From NCBI GenBank assembly GCA_034431935.1, contig DAOUCU010000076.1:1-8100 (forward strand): 8,100 nt of DNA, written 5' to 3'. The notes beneath the pieces are model-generated. The model was not told the DNA's origin and did no database searches. It saw only the letters and a program-made list of their open reading frames with translations. Made by a program: the position numbers and the translations under genes. Each line of letters starts with the position of its first letter. The stretch's first letter is position 1. The stretch is from JBFMDU01 sp034431935 (GTDB lineage: Bacteria; Chloroflexota; Dehalococcoidia; GIF9; JBFMDU01). This document shows positions 1-7,211 of this stretch, piece by piece.

Positions 1-20
1 AATTTCCTCTGATTCCTCAT
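1..20 (-). CDS. possible 5' end of a further minus-strand gene (six codons visible)
   Basis: An ATG at 20-18 on the minus strand opens a frame reading MRNQRK before the window ends. An AAAGGA sequence lies 7 bases upstream and a stronger AGGAGG a little further up, which is acceptable Shine-Dalgarno placement. The ATG's first base is also the last base of a 10-bp inverted repeat. Six codons cannot identify a protein, and the frame could close just outside the window. This is a tentative gene start only. Confidence 0.2.
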
Positions 21-63
21 GGCAGGGTCCTTTCTCCTCCTGTATCTTACCCTGACCCTGCCA
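20..63. repeat. perfect 10-bp inverted repeat with 24-base loop
   Basis: TGGCAGGGTC at 20-29 is exactly complementary to GACCCTGCCA at 54-63. The RNA would form a GC-rich 10-bp stem on either strand. No T-run follows on the minus strand and only a weak pyrimidine patch follows on the plus strand, so it is not a convincing intrinsic terminator. On the minus strand the purine-rich loop (AGGAGGAG then AAAG) presents a ribosome-binding-like sequence just before an ATG. It could be a processing or translation-control hairpin, or the end of a dispersed repeat. Only the complementarity is certain. Confidence 0.5.
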
Positions 64-155
64 GACTTTCCTAATCTTCCAAACCTAAAGTGTCCAGCTT
101 CAGGGGTTCACTCCAAAGGCTGCTAATTCTATTATGCATATCTCTTGGTGAAGGG

Positions 156-572
156 CTACTCGCCCGCGAACTGCAAAATCACTTCACGTGACCGGGGGCG
201 GCGGTCGAAATCAATCAGCACAATCTGTTGCCAGGTGCCCAGGGTCATGACTCCTTCCGCTACCGGTATTACCAGCGATGGCCCGAGCAATGAAGCGCGT
301 ACGTGAGAAAAACCGTTGCTCTCTCCCCAGGCAGAATCGTGCTGGTAGGGCAGGTTCTTCGGGATAAGACGCTCCCACATTGCCCTGAAGTCCGAGATTA
401 AACCGGGCTCAAATTCTATTGTGGTAACCGCGGCGGTGGAACCATTAACAAAAACGGTCACGGTGCCATTGTGTAAAGCGGCGGCTGCCAGCTGTTTAAC
501 CACGTCAGGAGTAATGTCAATGATATGACCGTTGCCGCCGGTATCGAAATGAATCTTCCTAGTAACTACCAT
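156..572 (-). CDS. yjbQ: YjbQ/UPF0047 family protein (secondary thiamine-phosphate synthase-like)
   Basis: The 138-residue product has the usual length and layout of the YjbQ (UPF0047) family, a small single-domain protein. Visible family signatures are GSTAAVTTIEFEPG at residues 44-57, SHVRASLLGPS at 89-99, and LGTWQQIVLIDFDRRPR at 111-127. This form, with GST in place of a PHT-type motif, occurs in many bacterial and archaeal members. Family members are annotated as having weak thiamine-phosphate synthase activity that can substitute for ThiE; the natural substrate is not well established. The ATG lies 7 bases after the pyrK stop, with only a weak GAG upstream, so it is probably translated as the last gene of the pyr transcript. 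It occupies the place where pyrD often follows pyrK. Family assignment is firm; cellular role is uncertain. Confidence 0.9.
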   Translation of the reverse strand: MVVTRKIHFDTGGNGHIIDITPDVVKQLAAAALHNGTVTVFVNGSTAAVTTIEFEPGLISDFRAMWERLIPKNLPYQHDSAWGESNGFSHVRASLLGPSLVIPVAEGVMTLGTWQQIVLIDFDRRPRSREVILQFAGE

Positions 573-579
573 GCACAGC

Positions 580-1347
580 TCAACAAGCTACAGAATCCCA
601 GATCACCTCATCCATTGGAAACACCGGCCCGTCACGGCAGACCTGTTTTGTCCCGTGCCGGGTCTTTACCGTACAACCATAGCAGATGCCCAGGCCGCAT
701 CCCATTCTAACCTCAAGTGAGACCTCCACCGGTGGTATTCCCCGCCGTTCCGAAAGGCATCCGGCAATCGTCCGGTACATTGGCAGAGGGCCGCAGAGAT
801 AGACGCGGTCAGCCCAATCAAGGTAGCTTGTAACGACATCGCTGACCAGTCCGCGCTTGCCGGTGCTACCGTCATCGGTCATGGTAACGATGGCCACGCC
901 TCCGGGCAGGAGGCGCTCCGGATATAGTTTAGCCGCCGTGGTTGCTCCGACCAGGAGTGTCATAGTGTGAGTACTCAGTGACTCCGAAATCAAAAAGGCT
1001 AGTGGCGCGATGCCGATGCCGCCTGCCACCAGCAACAGTCTGGAAGGCTTTTCAGACAGCGTAAAGGTGTTGCCAAGCGGCCCGGCGACGAAGATTTTCT
1101 CTTCGGAGCGACGCCGTGCCAGCCATCGAGTCCCTTTGCCTTTTAGAGCGAAAAGCAGGGTGAAACGCCCGGTTTCCCTTGACGCTCCATGAATGCTGAA
1201 TGGGCGGGGAAGTATTAGGCTCTCTCCGCAGCGGACCATAACGAACTGGCCGGGCTTGGCCAGGGAGGCTATTTCCGGTGCCTCAAGCTCGATGAGCTTT
1301 ACTCCGGTCATCAGTTCCTGATTGGATACTATTATAGCCGGGACCAT
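580..1347 (-). CDS. pyrK: dihydroorotate dehydrogenase electron-transfer subunit PyrK
   Basis: PyrK carries electrons from the type 1B dihydroorotate dehydrogenase PyrD to NAD+ through FAD and a [2Fe-2S] cluster. Numbering from a TTG start at 1353, the flavin-binding RPFSI is at residues 50-54, the nucleotide-binding loop VAGGIGIAPL at 109-118, and the cluster cysteines are C219, C224, C227 and C239 (C-x4-C-x2-C-x11-C), followed by RDGPVF. All expected residues are present. I prefer the ATG at 1347 (255 residues) because AAGGG lies 6 bases upstream, whereas the TTG would have that Shine-Dalgarno directly abutting it. The TTG would overlap the carB stop as TTGA and give 257 residues. The partner pyrD is not in the window. 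A related oxidoreductase subunit is possible in principle, but the pyr context makes PyrK by far the best call. Confidence 0.92.
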   Translation of the reverse strand: MVPAIIVSNQELMTGVKLIELEAPEIASLAKPGQFVMVRCGESLILPRPFSIHGASRETGRFTLLFALKGKGTRWLARRRSEEKIFVAGPLGNTFTLSEKPSRLLLVAGGIGIAPLAFLISESLSTHTMTLLVGATTAAKLYPERLLPGGVAIVTMTDDGSTGKRGLVSDVVTSYLDWADRVYLCGPLPMYRTIAGCLSERRGIPPVEVSLEVRMGCGLGICYGCTVKTRHGTKQVCRDGPVFPMDEVIWDSVAC

Positions 1348-1349
1348 CT

Positions 1350-4300
1350 TCAACCCTTGCCAGTAGGCTTCACGTACTCACTGATTGGCTTAATATTGTA
1401 CACCTGTCCGGAGTTCGCCAGCACGTCCACGGCGGCGCGCGCCGTATCAATGGAGGTAAAACAGGGTATTCTCTTCTCAGCCGCAGCGCGCCGGATGTGG
1501 AAGCCATCTTTGAGCGGGATACGGCCACCGGTAACGGTATTGACCACGCCCTGGACGCTACCATCGTTGATGATATCGATGACATTCGGGGAGCCTTCAT
1601 CCAGCTTTTTAGGTATCATCCGCACCGAAACGCCAATGCCTCTGATCATCGCGGCTGTTCCCTCAGTGGCGTAAAGCGGGCAGCCCATGGCATCGAGTCT
1701 CTTTACCAGCGGCGCGGCATCGGCCTTATCACGGTCAGCGATGCTCAGGAGGACAGGTCGTCCGGGCTGGAGCATGAGGCCCGCCGCCATAAGCGCTTTG
1801 ACCAGCGCCGCTTCGAAGGTGTGGTCAACCCCCATTACCTCACCGGTCGATTTCATCTCCGGTCCGAGGTACGTATCGACGCCTGTCAGCTTTGACATTG
1901 AGAATACCGGCGCCTTGATGCCAACGAGCCTCTGCCGTTTCCAGAGCCCGCCGCGGTATCCCTGGTCTTTAAGGCTGATGCCGAGCATTATCTTGGTGGC
2001 GAGCTTTACCATAGGTACGCCGGTAACCTTCGATATGAATGGAACAGTGCGGCTGGCCCTGGGATTGACCTCAAGTACGTACACCTGGGAATGTCCAGTT
2101 CCATACCGAGTCCTCATGATGACGAATTGTACGTTCATCAGCCCCTTCGTCTGAAGCGACAGACCGAGCCTCACGGTGTAGTCAACCATAGTCTCGACTT
2201 CATGAGTGGTAAGGTGAAGCGCCGGGTAAACTGATATCGCGTCGCCGCTGTGGACACCGGCGCGCTCGATGTGTTCCATGATGCCGGGGATGAGCACCTC
2301 TTCACCGTCGCAGACAGCATCCAGTTCGGTCTCGATGCCCTCCATGTACTTATCGATGAGTATGGGGTGCCGGCTGTCCATCTCCAGTGCCAGCGATATG
2401 TAACGGACCAGTTCCGTTTCATCATGGACAATCTCCATGGCTCGCCCACCGAGAACGTAGCTGGGGCGCACCAACACCGGGTAGCCAAGGCTTCTGGCTA
2501 CCTTAAGCGCCTCGTCCATTCCGGTTACGGCGGCACCGGGTGGCAGAGGAATGCCGAGCTTTGCCGCGAAGTCCTCGAACCGTCGGCGGTCCTCAGTAAT
2601 GTCGATGTTTTCAAAGCTGGAGCCGATTATTGAATGGCCGCTGTTGATGATTGATTCCGTGAGGTTGATAGCCGTCTGGCCTCCGAACTGGACAATCGAG
2701 GGGGGGCTCGCGCTGGACTTGCCGGGGAGTTCGTATGCTTCATTCTCCAGCAGGTCGCGGATGCTCTCCTCATCCAGCGGCTCGAAGTAAAGGCGGTCGC
2801 TGGTGTCGAAGTCAGTAGATACTGTTTCAGGATTGGAATTGGCCATAATGCTCACTACATTAGCTTCGCGGAGCGCCCAGGCGGAATGGACACTGCAGTA
2901 GTCGAATTCGATCCCCTGCCCGATGCGTATCGGGCCGCTTCCGATGACCAGCGCTTTGCTCTCCGGAATCGCCCGGGCCTCGTTCTCCTTCTCGTAACTG
3001 CTGTAGAAGTATGGTGTGGCGGCGTCGAATTCGGCGGCGCAGGTATCCACCATTTTGTAGACCGGAATAATCTGCCAGGATTTCCTTAGCTCGCGTACCT
3101 GTTCGGGAAGGCGGTCGGCTAGCGTCCCAATCATGCTGTCGGAAAAGCCAAGACGCTTGGCCTCCCAGAGCAGGTCCCGGTTGAGCGGTTCCTTGAGAAG
3201 CCGCTTCTCCATCTGAATCAAGTTGAAGAACTTGTAGGTAAACCACGGGTCGATACCGGTCCGTATCGACAGCTCTTCCGGGCTGTAGCCTCGCCTCAGG
3301 GCTGCCATGACCGCCCAGAGCCTCATATCATGGGGATGGAGGGGGAAATCATCGAGACTTTTAGCGTTAACCCAACTGGGGTCTTCCCAAAGCAGTGACC
3401 TCTTCCCGAGTTCCAGCGACCGCACCGCTTTCTGCAGGGCCGATTCGAAAGTTCGGTCGATTGCCATGACCTCGCCGGTTGCCTTCATCTGGCTGCCGAT
3501 GGTACGGTCGCCGAAAGCGAACTTGTCGAATGGCCAGCGTGGTATTTTGAGCACACAGTAGTCTACAGCTGGCTCGAAGGCGGCGGTCGTCTTGCCCGTA
3601 ACCCTGTTCGGTATCTCCCAGAGGCGCTTGCCGACAGCGATTTTGGCGGCCACGCGGGCGATGGGATAACCGGTAGCTTTGCTTGCCAGCGCGGAACTAC
3701 GGCTCACCCTCGGGTTGACCTCAATAACATAATATTGGCTGTGAGACGGGTTCTTCCAGTCAGGCGCCCATCTTTCGGCCACCAGCGGGTGCGGGTTAAG
3801 CCCGTACTGAATGTTACAGCCGCCCTCAATCCCCAGGGCGCGGATTATCCGGATGCTGGCAGTCCTCAGCATCTGGTAGTCTTTGTCCGTCAGTGTCTGC
3901 GTCGGCACCACCACTATGCTGTCGCCGGTGTGCACGCCCATCGGGTCGATGTTTTCCATATTGCAGATGGTAATGCAGTTGTCGTCGGCATCGCGGATGA
4001 CTTCATACTCGATTTCTTTCCAGCCTAGCAGGCATTTCTCTACCAGCACCTCATGGCTCATCGAGGCGGACAGGCCGCTGGCGACGTTATGGTCGAGTTC
4101 CTCCAAGGTGTAGCAGATGCCGCCTCCGCTACCTCCCAGTGTGTAGGAAGGCCGCACGATGAGCGGCAAACCTATCCGGCGCGCCAGATGGCGCGCCTCC
4201 TCAACCGAATGGACCGTATCACTCGGCGGCACCGGCTCCCCGATGTCAACAAGGAGCTTCTTAAACAAGGATCTCTCTTCGGCATTTTTGATAGTCTGCA

Positions 4301-4649
4301 GCGGTGTGCCAAGGAGCCTGACGCCGTACTTGTCGAGGATGCCGGAATCAGACAGTTCCACTGCCAGGTTCAGGCCGGTCTGGCCTCCCAACGTTGGCAG
4401 AACACCATCGGGGCGCTCCCGTTCGATGATGCGGGTAATTGCCTCGCAGGTCAGGGGCTCGATATAGACAACATCGGCGATACCCTGGTCCGTCATTATT
4501 GTCGCCGGGTTAGAATTAACCAGGACTGAAGTCACACCCTCTTCCCTGAGAGCGCGGCAGGCCTGGGTGCCCGCATAGTCGAATTCCGCTGCCTGACCGA
4601 TGATTATCGGCCCGGAACCGATGACGAGGACTTTTCTGGGTTTGGTCAT
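1350..4649 (-). CDS. carB: carbamoyl-phosphate synthase large subunit CarB
   Basis: This 1,099-residue protein makes carbamoyl phosphate from bicarbonate, ammonia channelled from CarA, and two ATP, for pyrimidine and arginine synthesis. The duplicated architecture is clear. The carboxyphosphate half starts with VIGSGPIIIGQAAEFDYAG (9-27), with the ATP-grasp GGSGGG at 172-177 and EVNPRVSRSSALASKATGYP at 310-329. The oligomerisation region spans roughly 400-550. The carbamoyl-phosphate half repeats VIGSGPIRIGQGIEFDY (568-584) and EVNPRASRTVPFISKVTG (860-877). An MGS-like allosteric domain covers about 962-1085, with ATEGT (994-998) and NT (1037-1038), so control by UMP or related ligands is plausible. 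It is somewhat longer than the usual 1,060-1,075 residues because of short in-frame insertions, notably near 286-303, 636-650 and 845-854. The start lies 13 bases after the carA stop with a weak GGGG ribosome site, so coupling to carA is likely. Confidence 0.98.
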   Translation of the reverse strand: MTKPRKVLVIGSGPIIIGQAAEFDYAGTQACRALREEGVTSVLVNSNPATIMTDQGIADVVYIEPLTCEAITRIIERERPDGVLPTLGGQTGLNLAVELSDSGILDKYGVRLLGTPLQTIKNAEERSLFKKLLVDIGEPVPPSDTVHSVEEARHLARRIGLPLIVRPSYTLGGSGGGICYTLEELDHNVASGLSASMSHEVLVEKCLLGWKEIEYEVIRDADDNCITICNMENIDPMGVHTGDSIVVVPTQTLTDKDYQMLRTASIRIIRALGIEGGCNIQYGLNPHPLVAERWAPDWKNPSHSQYYVIEVNPRVSRSSALASKATGYPIARVAAKIAVGKRLWEIPNRVTGKTTAAFEPAVDYCVLKIPRWPFDKFAFGDRTIGSQMKATGEVMAIDRTFESALQKAVRSLELGKRSLLWEDPSWVNAKSLDDFPLHPHDMRLWAVMAALRRGYSPEELSIRTGIDPWFTYKFFNLIQMEKRLLKEPLNRDLLWEAKRLGFSDSMIGTLADRLPEQVRELRKSWQIIPVYKMVDTCAAEFDAATPYFYSSYEKENEARAIPESKALVIGSGPIRIGQGIEFDYCSVHSAWALREANVVSIMANSNPETVSTDFDTSDRLYFEPLDEESIRDLLENEAYELPGKSSASPPSIVQFGGQTAINLTESIINSGHSIIGSSFENIDITEDRRRFEDFAAKLGIPLPPGAAVTGMDEALKVARSLGYPVLVRPSYVLGGRAMEIVHDETELVRYISLALEMDSRHPILIDKYMEGIETELDAVCDGEEVLIPGIMEHIERAGVHSGDAISVYPALHLTTHEVETMVDYTVRLGLSLQTKGLMNVQFVIMRTRYGTGHSQVYVLEVNPRASRTVPFISKVTGVPMVKLATKIMLGISLKDQGYRGGLWKRQRLVGIKAPVFSMSKLTGVDTYLGPEMKSTGEVMGVDHTFEAALVKALMAAGLMLQPGRPVLLSIADRDKADAAPLVKRLDAMGCPLYATEGTAAMIRGIGVSVRMIPKKLDEGSPNVIDIINDGSVQGVVNTVTGGRIPLKDGFHIRRAAAEKRIPCFTSIDTARAAVDVLANSGQVYNIKPISEYVKPTGKG

Positions 4650-4662
4650 GTATCGTGCCCCG

Positions 4663-5751
4663 CTACTTTTGTGACTTCATCATCTCGACGAACCGGTCGA
4701 AGAGATATGTGTTGTCCTGCGGCCCCGGCGCTGCCTCGGGATGGTACTGGATGGAAAGTATCGGCAGGTCGCGGTGTCGTAGACCCTCAACCGTGCCGTC
4801 GTTCAGGTTAATCTGGCTGACTTCCAGACCGCCCTTTACTGTGTCGGGATCCACCGCGTACCCGTGATTCTGGGTGGTGATGTGGACCCGTCCAGTGGTC
4901 AGGTCGCGGACCGGGTGATTGCCGCCACGGTGCCCGAACTTGAGCTTGAAAGTAGCCGCGCCGAACGCATGGCTGAGAATCTGGTGCCCCAGGCAGATAC
5001 CCATAATCGGCCTCTTGCCGATAAGGCCGGAGGCGGTCTCTTTCATATAGCCAAGCAAAGCCGGGTCGCCTGGGCCGGGTGAGAACACGACGCCATCGGG
5101 CTTCAGTTTCAGTATATCACTGGCCGGACTGTTACATGGCATAACCTTCACCGCACAGCCGAGCCGCCTGAGAATCCTGAGGATGTTGTACTTTACGCCA
5201 CCGTCCAGCACCGCGACACTCAGCCCGATTTCCGGTGTCTTGCTGTCCCACTCATAGATACTGCCGGTGCTTACTTCACGTACGTAATCTACCTTGCCGT
5301 AGGGCGGCAGGTTACCCAGTTCCTTCAGCGCTTCCTTGACGGTGTGGTCACTGGTCAGGATACCCATCATCACGCCCAGATGCCGGATATGACGCACCAG
5401 CGAGCGCGTGTCGATGCCGGCGATGCCCGGTACGCCGTTATCCAGCAGGTACTGGTGAAGCGTCTTCCGGCTGGTGTAGTGGCTTGGAATCAGGCAGTGC
5501 TCTCTGACGGCAAAGCCTCTGACCTGGACCCGCTTTGACTCGACATCGTCTTCGTTGATTCCATAGTTGCCGATTAGCGGGTAGGTCGGTGTCACAATCT
5601 GGCCGGCGAATGACGGGTCGGTGAGCATTTCCTGGTAGCCAGCCATGGCGGTATCGAAGACCACTTCACCGTAGGTGGTGGTCTCCGCTCCGAAGGCGTG
5701 GCCTTCGAACACCATGCCGTCTTCCAGGACGAGAATTGCTTTCTTATTCAT
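4663..5751 (-). CDS. carA: carbamoyl-phosphate synthase small (glutamine amidotransferase) subunit CarA
   Basis: CarA hydrolyses glutamine and passes the ammonia to CarB. The 362-residue length is normal. The N-terminal CarA-specific domain (about 1-150) contains FDTAMAGYQEMLTDPS (32-47) and GIAGIDTR (109-116). The class I glutamine amidotransferase domain (about 178-360) has SPGPGDP at 224-230, the nucleophile elbow GICLGHQ at 251-257 with catalytic Cys253, and QYHPEA at 335-340 with His337 and Glu339. The catalytic triad is therefore intact. Its ATG overlaps the pyrB stop as ATGA with only a poor GAGTGA upstream, indicating translational coupling to pyrB rather than independent initiation. 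In PyrR-type operons pyrC often sits between pyrB and carA, but here the two genes are fused end to end. Confidence 0.98.
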   Translation of the reverse strand: MNKKAILVLEDGMVFEGHAFGAETTTYGEVVFDTAMAGYQEMLTDPSFAGQIVTPTYPLIGNYGINEDDVESKRVQVRGFAVREHCLIPSHYTSRKTLHQYLLDNGVPGIAGIDTRSLVRHIRHLGVMMGILTSDHTVKEALKELGNLPPYGKVDYVREVSTGSIYEWDSKTPEIGLSVAVLDGGVKYNILRILRRLGCAVKVMPCNSPASDILKLKPDGVVFSPGPGDPALLGYMKETASGLIGKRPIMGICLGHQILSHAFGAATFKLKFGHRGGNHPVRDLTTGRVHITTQNHGYAVDPDTVKGGLEVSQINLNDGTVEGLRHRDLPILSIQYHPEAAPGPQDNTYLFDRFVEMMKSQK

Positions 5752-7211
5752 GACTTCACTCGAGCAGTTGTTTCGGTCTCCCCGGCGCTTGTCTGAACCT
5801 GAACTGCCGCAGTGCTCCGGGCCCTCGGTTGTCCTTCAAGCGAAGCGCGGAACTCCAGCCTGCGCGCCTGCTCGTCATTATCGAAAAACAGGCAGTTCTC
5901 CGGCTTGATACGGGGCACTGACGGGTCTTCGGGGGTGTGATAGATATGCGATTCGAGGTTGCCCACGTACTTAGGCATCTTCTCGTGGTCACAGTAGAGA
6001 CATCTCAGTACCGGGGGGTTAAGACTCAGCACCGCGAACTTGGGTGCCACATATCGGGCTTCATGTACCGTAACGCAGGCAGGGTTTTCGCACCGGCACC
6101 CCGCCGCACTGCTGTAGATGTGGTACCGGGACGGTCTCGGGCCTTCAATATCCGCCTTCGGTTTGTAACATCCAAGCAGGAGTGAAATCAGGGCCATTCT
6201 AACCGGGACACCGTAGGCCGCCTGCTCGAAGTACATCGCGCGGGGGTCACTGTCCATCTCACAGGCGAGCTCATCGACGCGCGGCAGGGGATGCATGATG
6301 AGTGTGTTCCGGAACTCCTTGCCCTTCAGAAGACTTTTGTCAATCACCGGATAGGTCTGCGCCGGCCCTTCTTTAGCCGGCTCCGCAAGCCGCTCTTTCT
6401 GGAGTCTCGTCATGTAAAGGGCATCCACTCCGGAAGTGAGGTCAACGCGCAGGTTGATGTCCGGTATCAGGGTAAGCTGGTGCGAGCGGTCAGGCGTGAT
6501 ATAGATGGCATCGAGTGCCGCACCGGCGGCTGAGCCGTTTTGACTGAGCGCCGGCACCAGTGTCGGTAGGTCACTGGCGTCCACCTTCTTCAGAATGCCT
6601 CCGTATTCCGTGGTCAGCTTACGGATGACGTGCTCCGGCATTTGAAAGCCGGCACCCGGTGAAAAGATGATGGCCGATGCGCCGAGACGTGCCAGGGCGT
6701 AGATCAGTGAATGGACCGTACGGCCGTACTTCAAATCGCCGCAAAGTGCTATTTTGAGACCCTTGATGGTCTTACGAGATTTGCGGATGGTATAGAGGTC
6801 GCAGAGGGTCTGGGTAGGGTGCTCGTGACTCCCGTCGCCGGCGTTGATGACCGGTATCCCGGCATATTCGGCGGCAACCCTTGCCGCCCCTTCCCAGGGA
6901 TGGCGCATGACCATAATATCGGCATACTTGCCGATAACTCTGGCCATATCGGCGATGCTCTCGCCCTTGGCCAGCGAGGTGCTTTTGACCTCGACAACGC
7001 TGATGACGTTGCCACCGAGCCGATACATAGCTGTCTCGAAGGAAAGCCGCGTTCTGGTGCTGGGCTCGAAGAAGAGGCTGGCCATAATCCTGCCGCGGCA
7101 GGGGGTTCCGACTTTGCCGCTCTGTATGCGGTCCGTCAGAGCGAATATCTCCTCTATCTGACCGTCGGAGAGGTCGTCAACGCTGACCAGACTCATGCCC
7201 GCCATGCTCAT
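5748..7211 (-). CDS. pyrB: aspartate carbamoyltransferase PyrB with C-terminal PyrI-like zinc domain and catalytic-domain insertion
   Basis: PyrB condenses carbamoyl phosphate with aspartate to N-carbamoylaspartate. Catalytic motifs are complete: FEPSTRTRLSFE (48-59), SLAKGES (79-85), MRHPWEG (102-108), HPTQ (131-134), DLKYGRT (159-165), YMTRLQKER (266-274) and HPLPR (307-311). At 487 residues it is about 175 longer than a usual catalytic chain. One cause is about 43 extra residues between Arg164 and Arg269. The other is a C-terminal extension from about 350. That extension holds C374-x4-C379-x24-C404-x2-C407, matching the zinc-binding pattern of the E. coli regulatory chain PyrI (C-x4-C-x22-C-x2-C), with flanking resemblance (KFAVLSLN; CLYCDHE). 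PyrI's nucleotide-binding domain is absent. A roughly 75-residue tail ends in a Ser/Thr/Ala-rich stretch. The start overlaps the pyrR stop (ATGA) after GAGGTG; in-frame ATGs at 7205 and 7196 are less well placed. Confidence 0.95.
   Translation of the reverse strand: MSMAGMSLVSVDDLSDGQIEEIFALTDRIQSGKVGTPCRGRIMASLFFEPSTRTRLSFETAMYRLGGNVISVVEVKSTSLAKGESIADMARVIGKYADIMVMRHPWEGAARVAAEYAGIPVINAGDGSHEHPTQTLCDLYTIRKSRKTIKGLKIALCGDLKYGRTVHSLIYALARLGASAIIFSPGAGFQMPEHVIRKLTTEYGGILKKVDASDLPTLVPALSQNGSAAGAALDAIYITPDRSHQLTLIPDINLRVDLTSGVDALYMTRLQKERLAEPAKEGPAQTYPVIDKSLLKGKEFRNTLIMHPLPRVDELACEMDSDPRAMYFEQAAYGVPVRMALISLLLGCYKPKADIEGPRPSRYHIYSSAAGCRCENPACVTVHEARYVAPKFAVLSLNPPVLRCLYCDHEKMPKYVGNLESHIYHTPEDPSVPRIKPENCLFFDNDEQARRLEFRASLEGQPRARSTAAVQVQTSAGETETTARVKS

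Noticed and set aside
20..63. intrinsic terminator for the pyr operon
   Set aside because: The stem is strong but no T-run follows it on the minus strand, and the 24-base loop is long for an intrinsic terminator.
110..155. possible minus-strand promoter (TAGAAT at 131-126) downstream of yjbQ
   Set aside because: The -10-like hexamer is decent, but no acceptable -35 lies 16-18 bases upstream and the region is AT-richer than its surroundings, so such a match is expected by chance.
6041..6170. separate pyrI gene overlapping pyrB
   Set aside because: The zinc-domain sequence is in the same uninterrupted frame as the catalytic domain, with no stop, frameshift or ribosome site between them.
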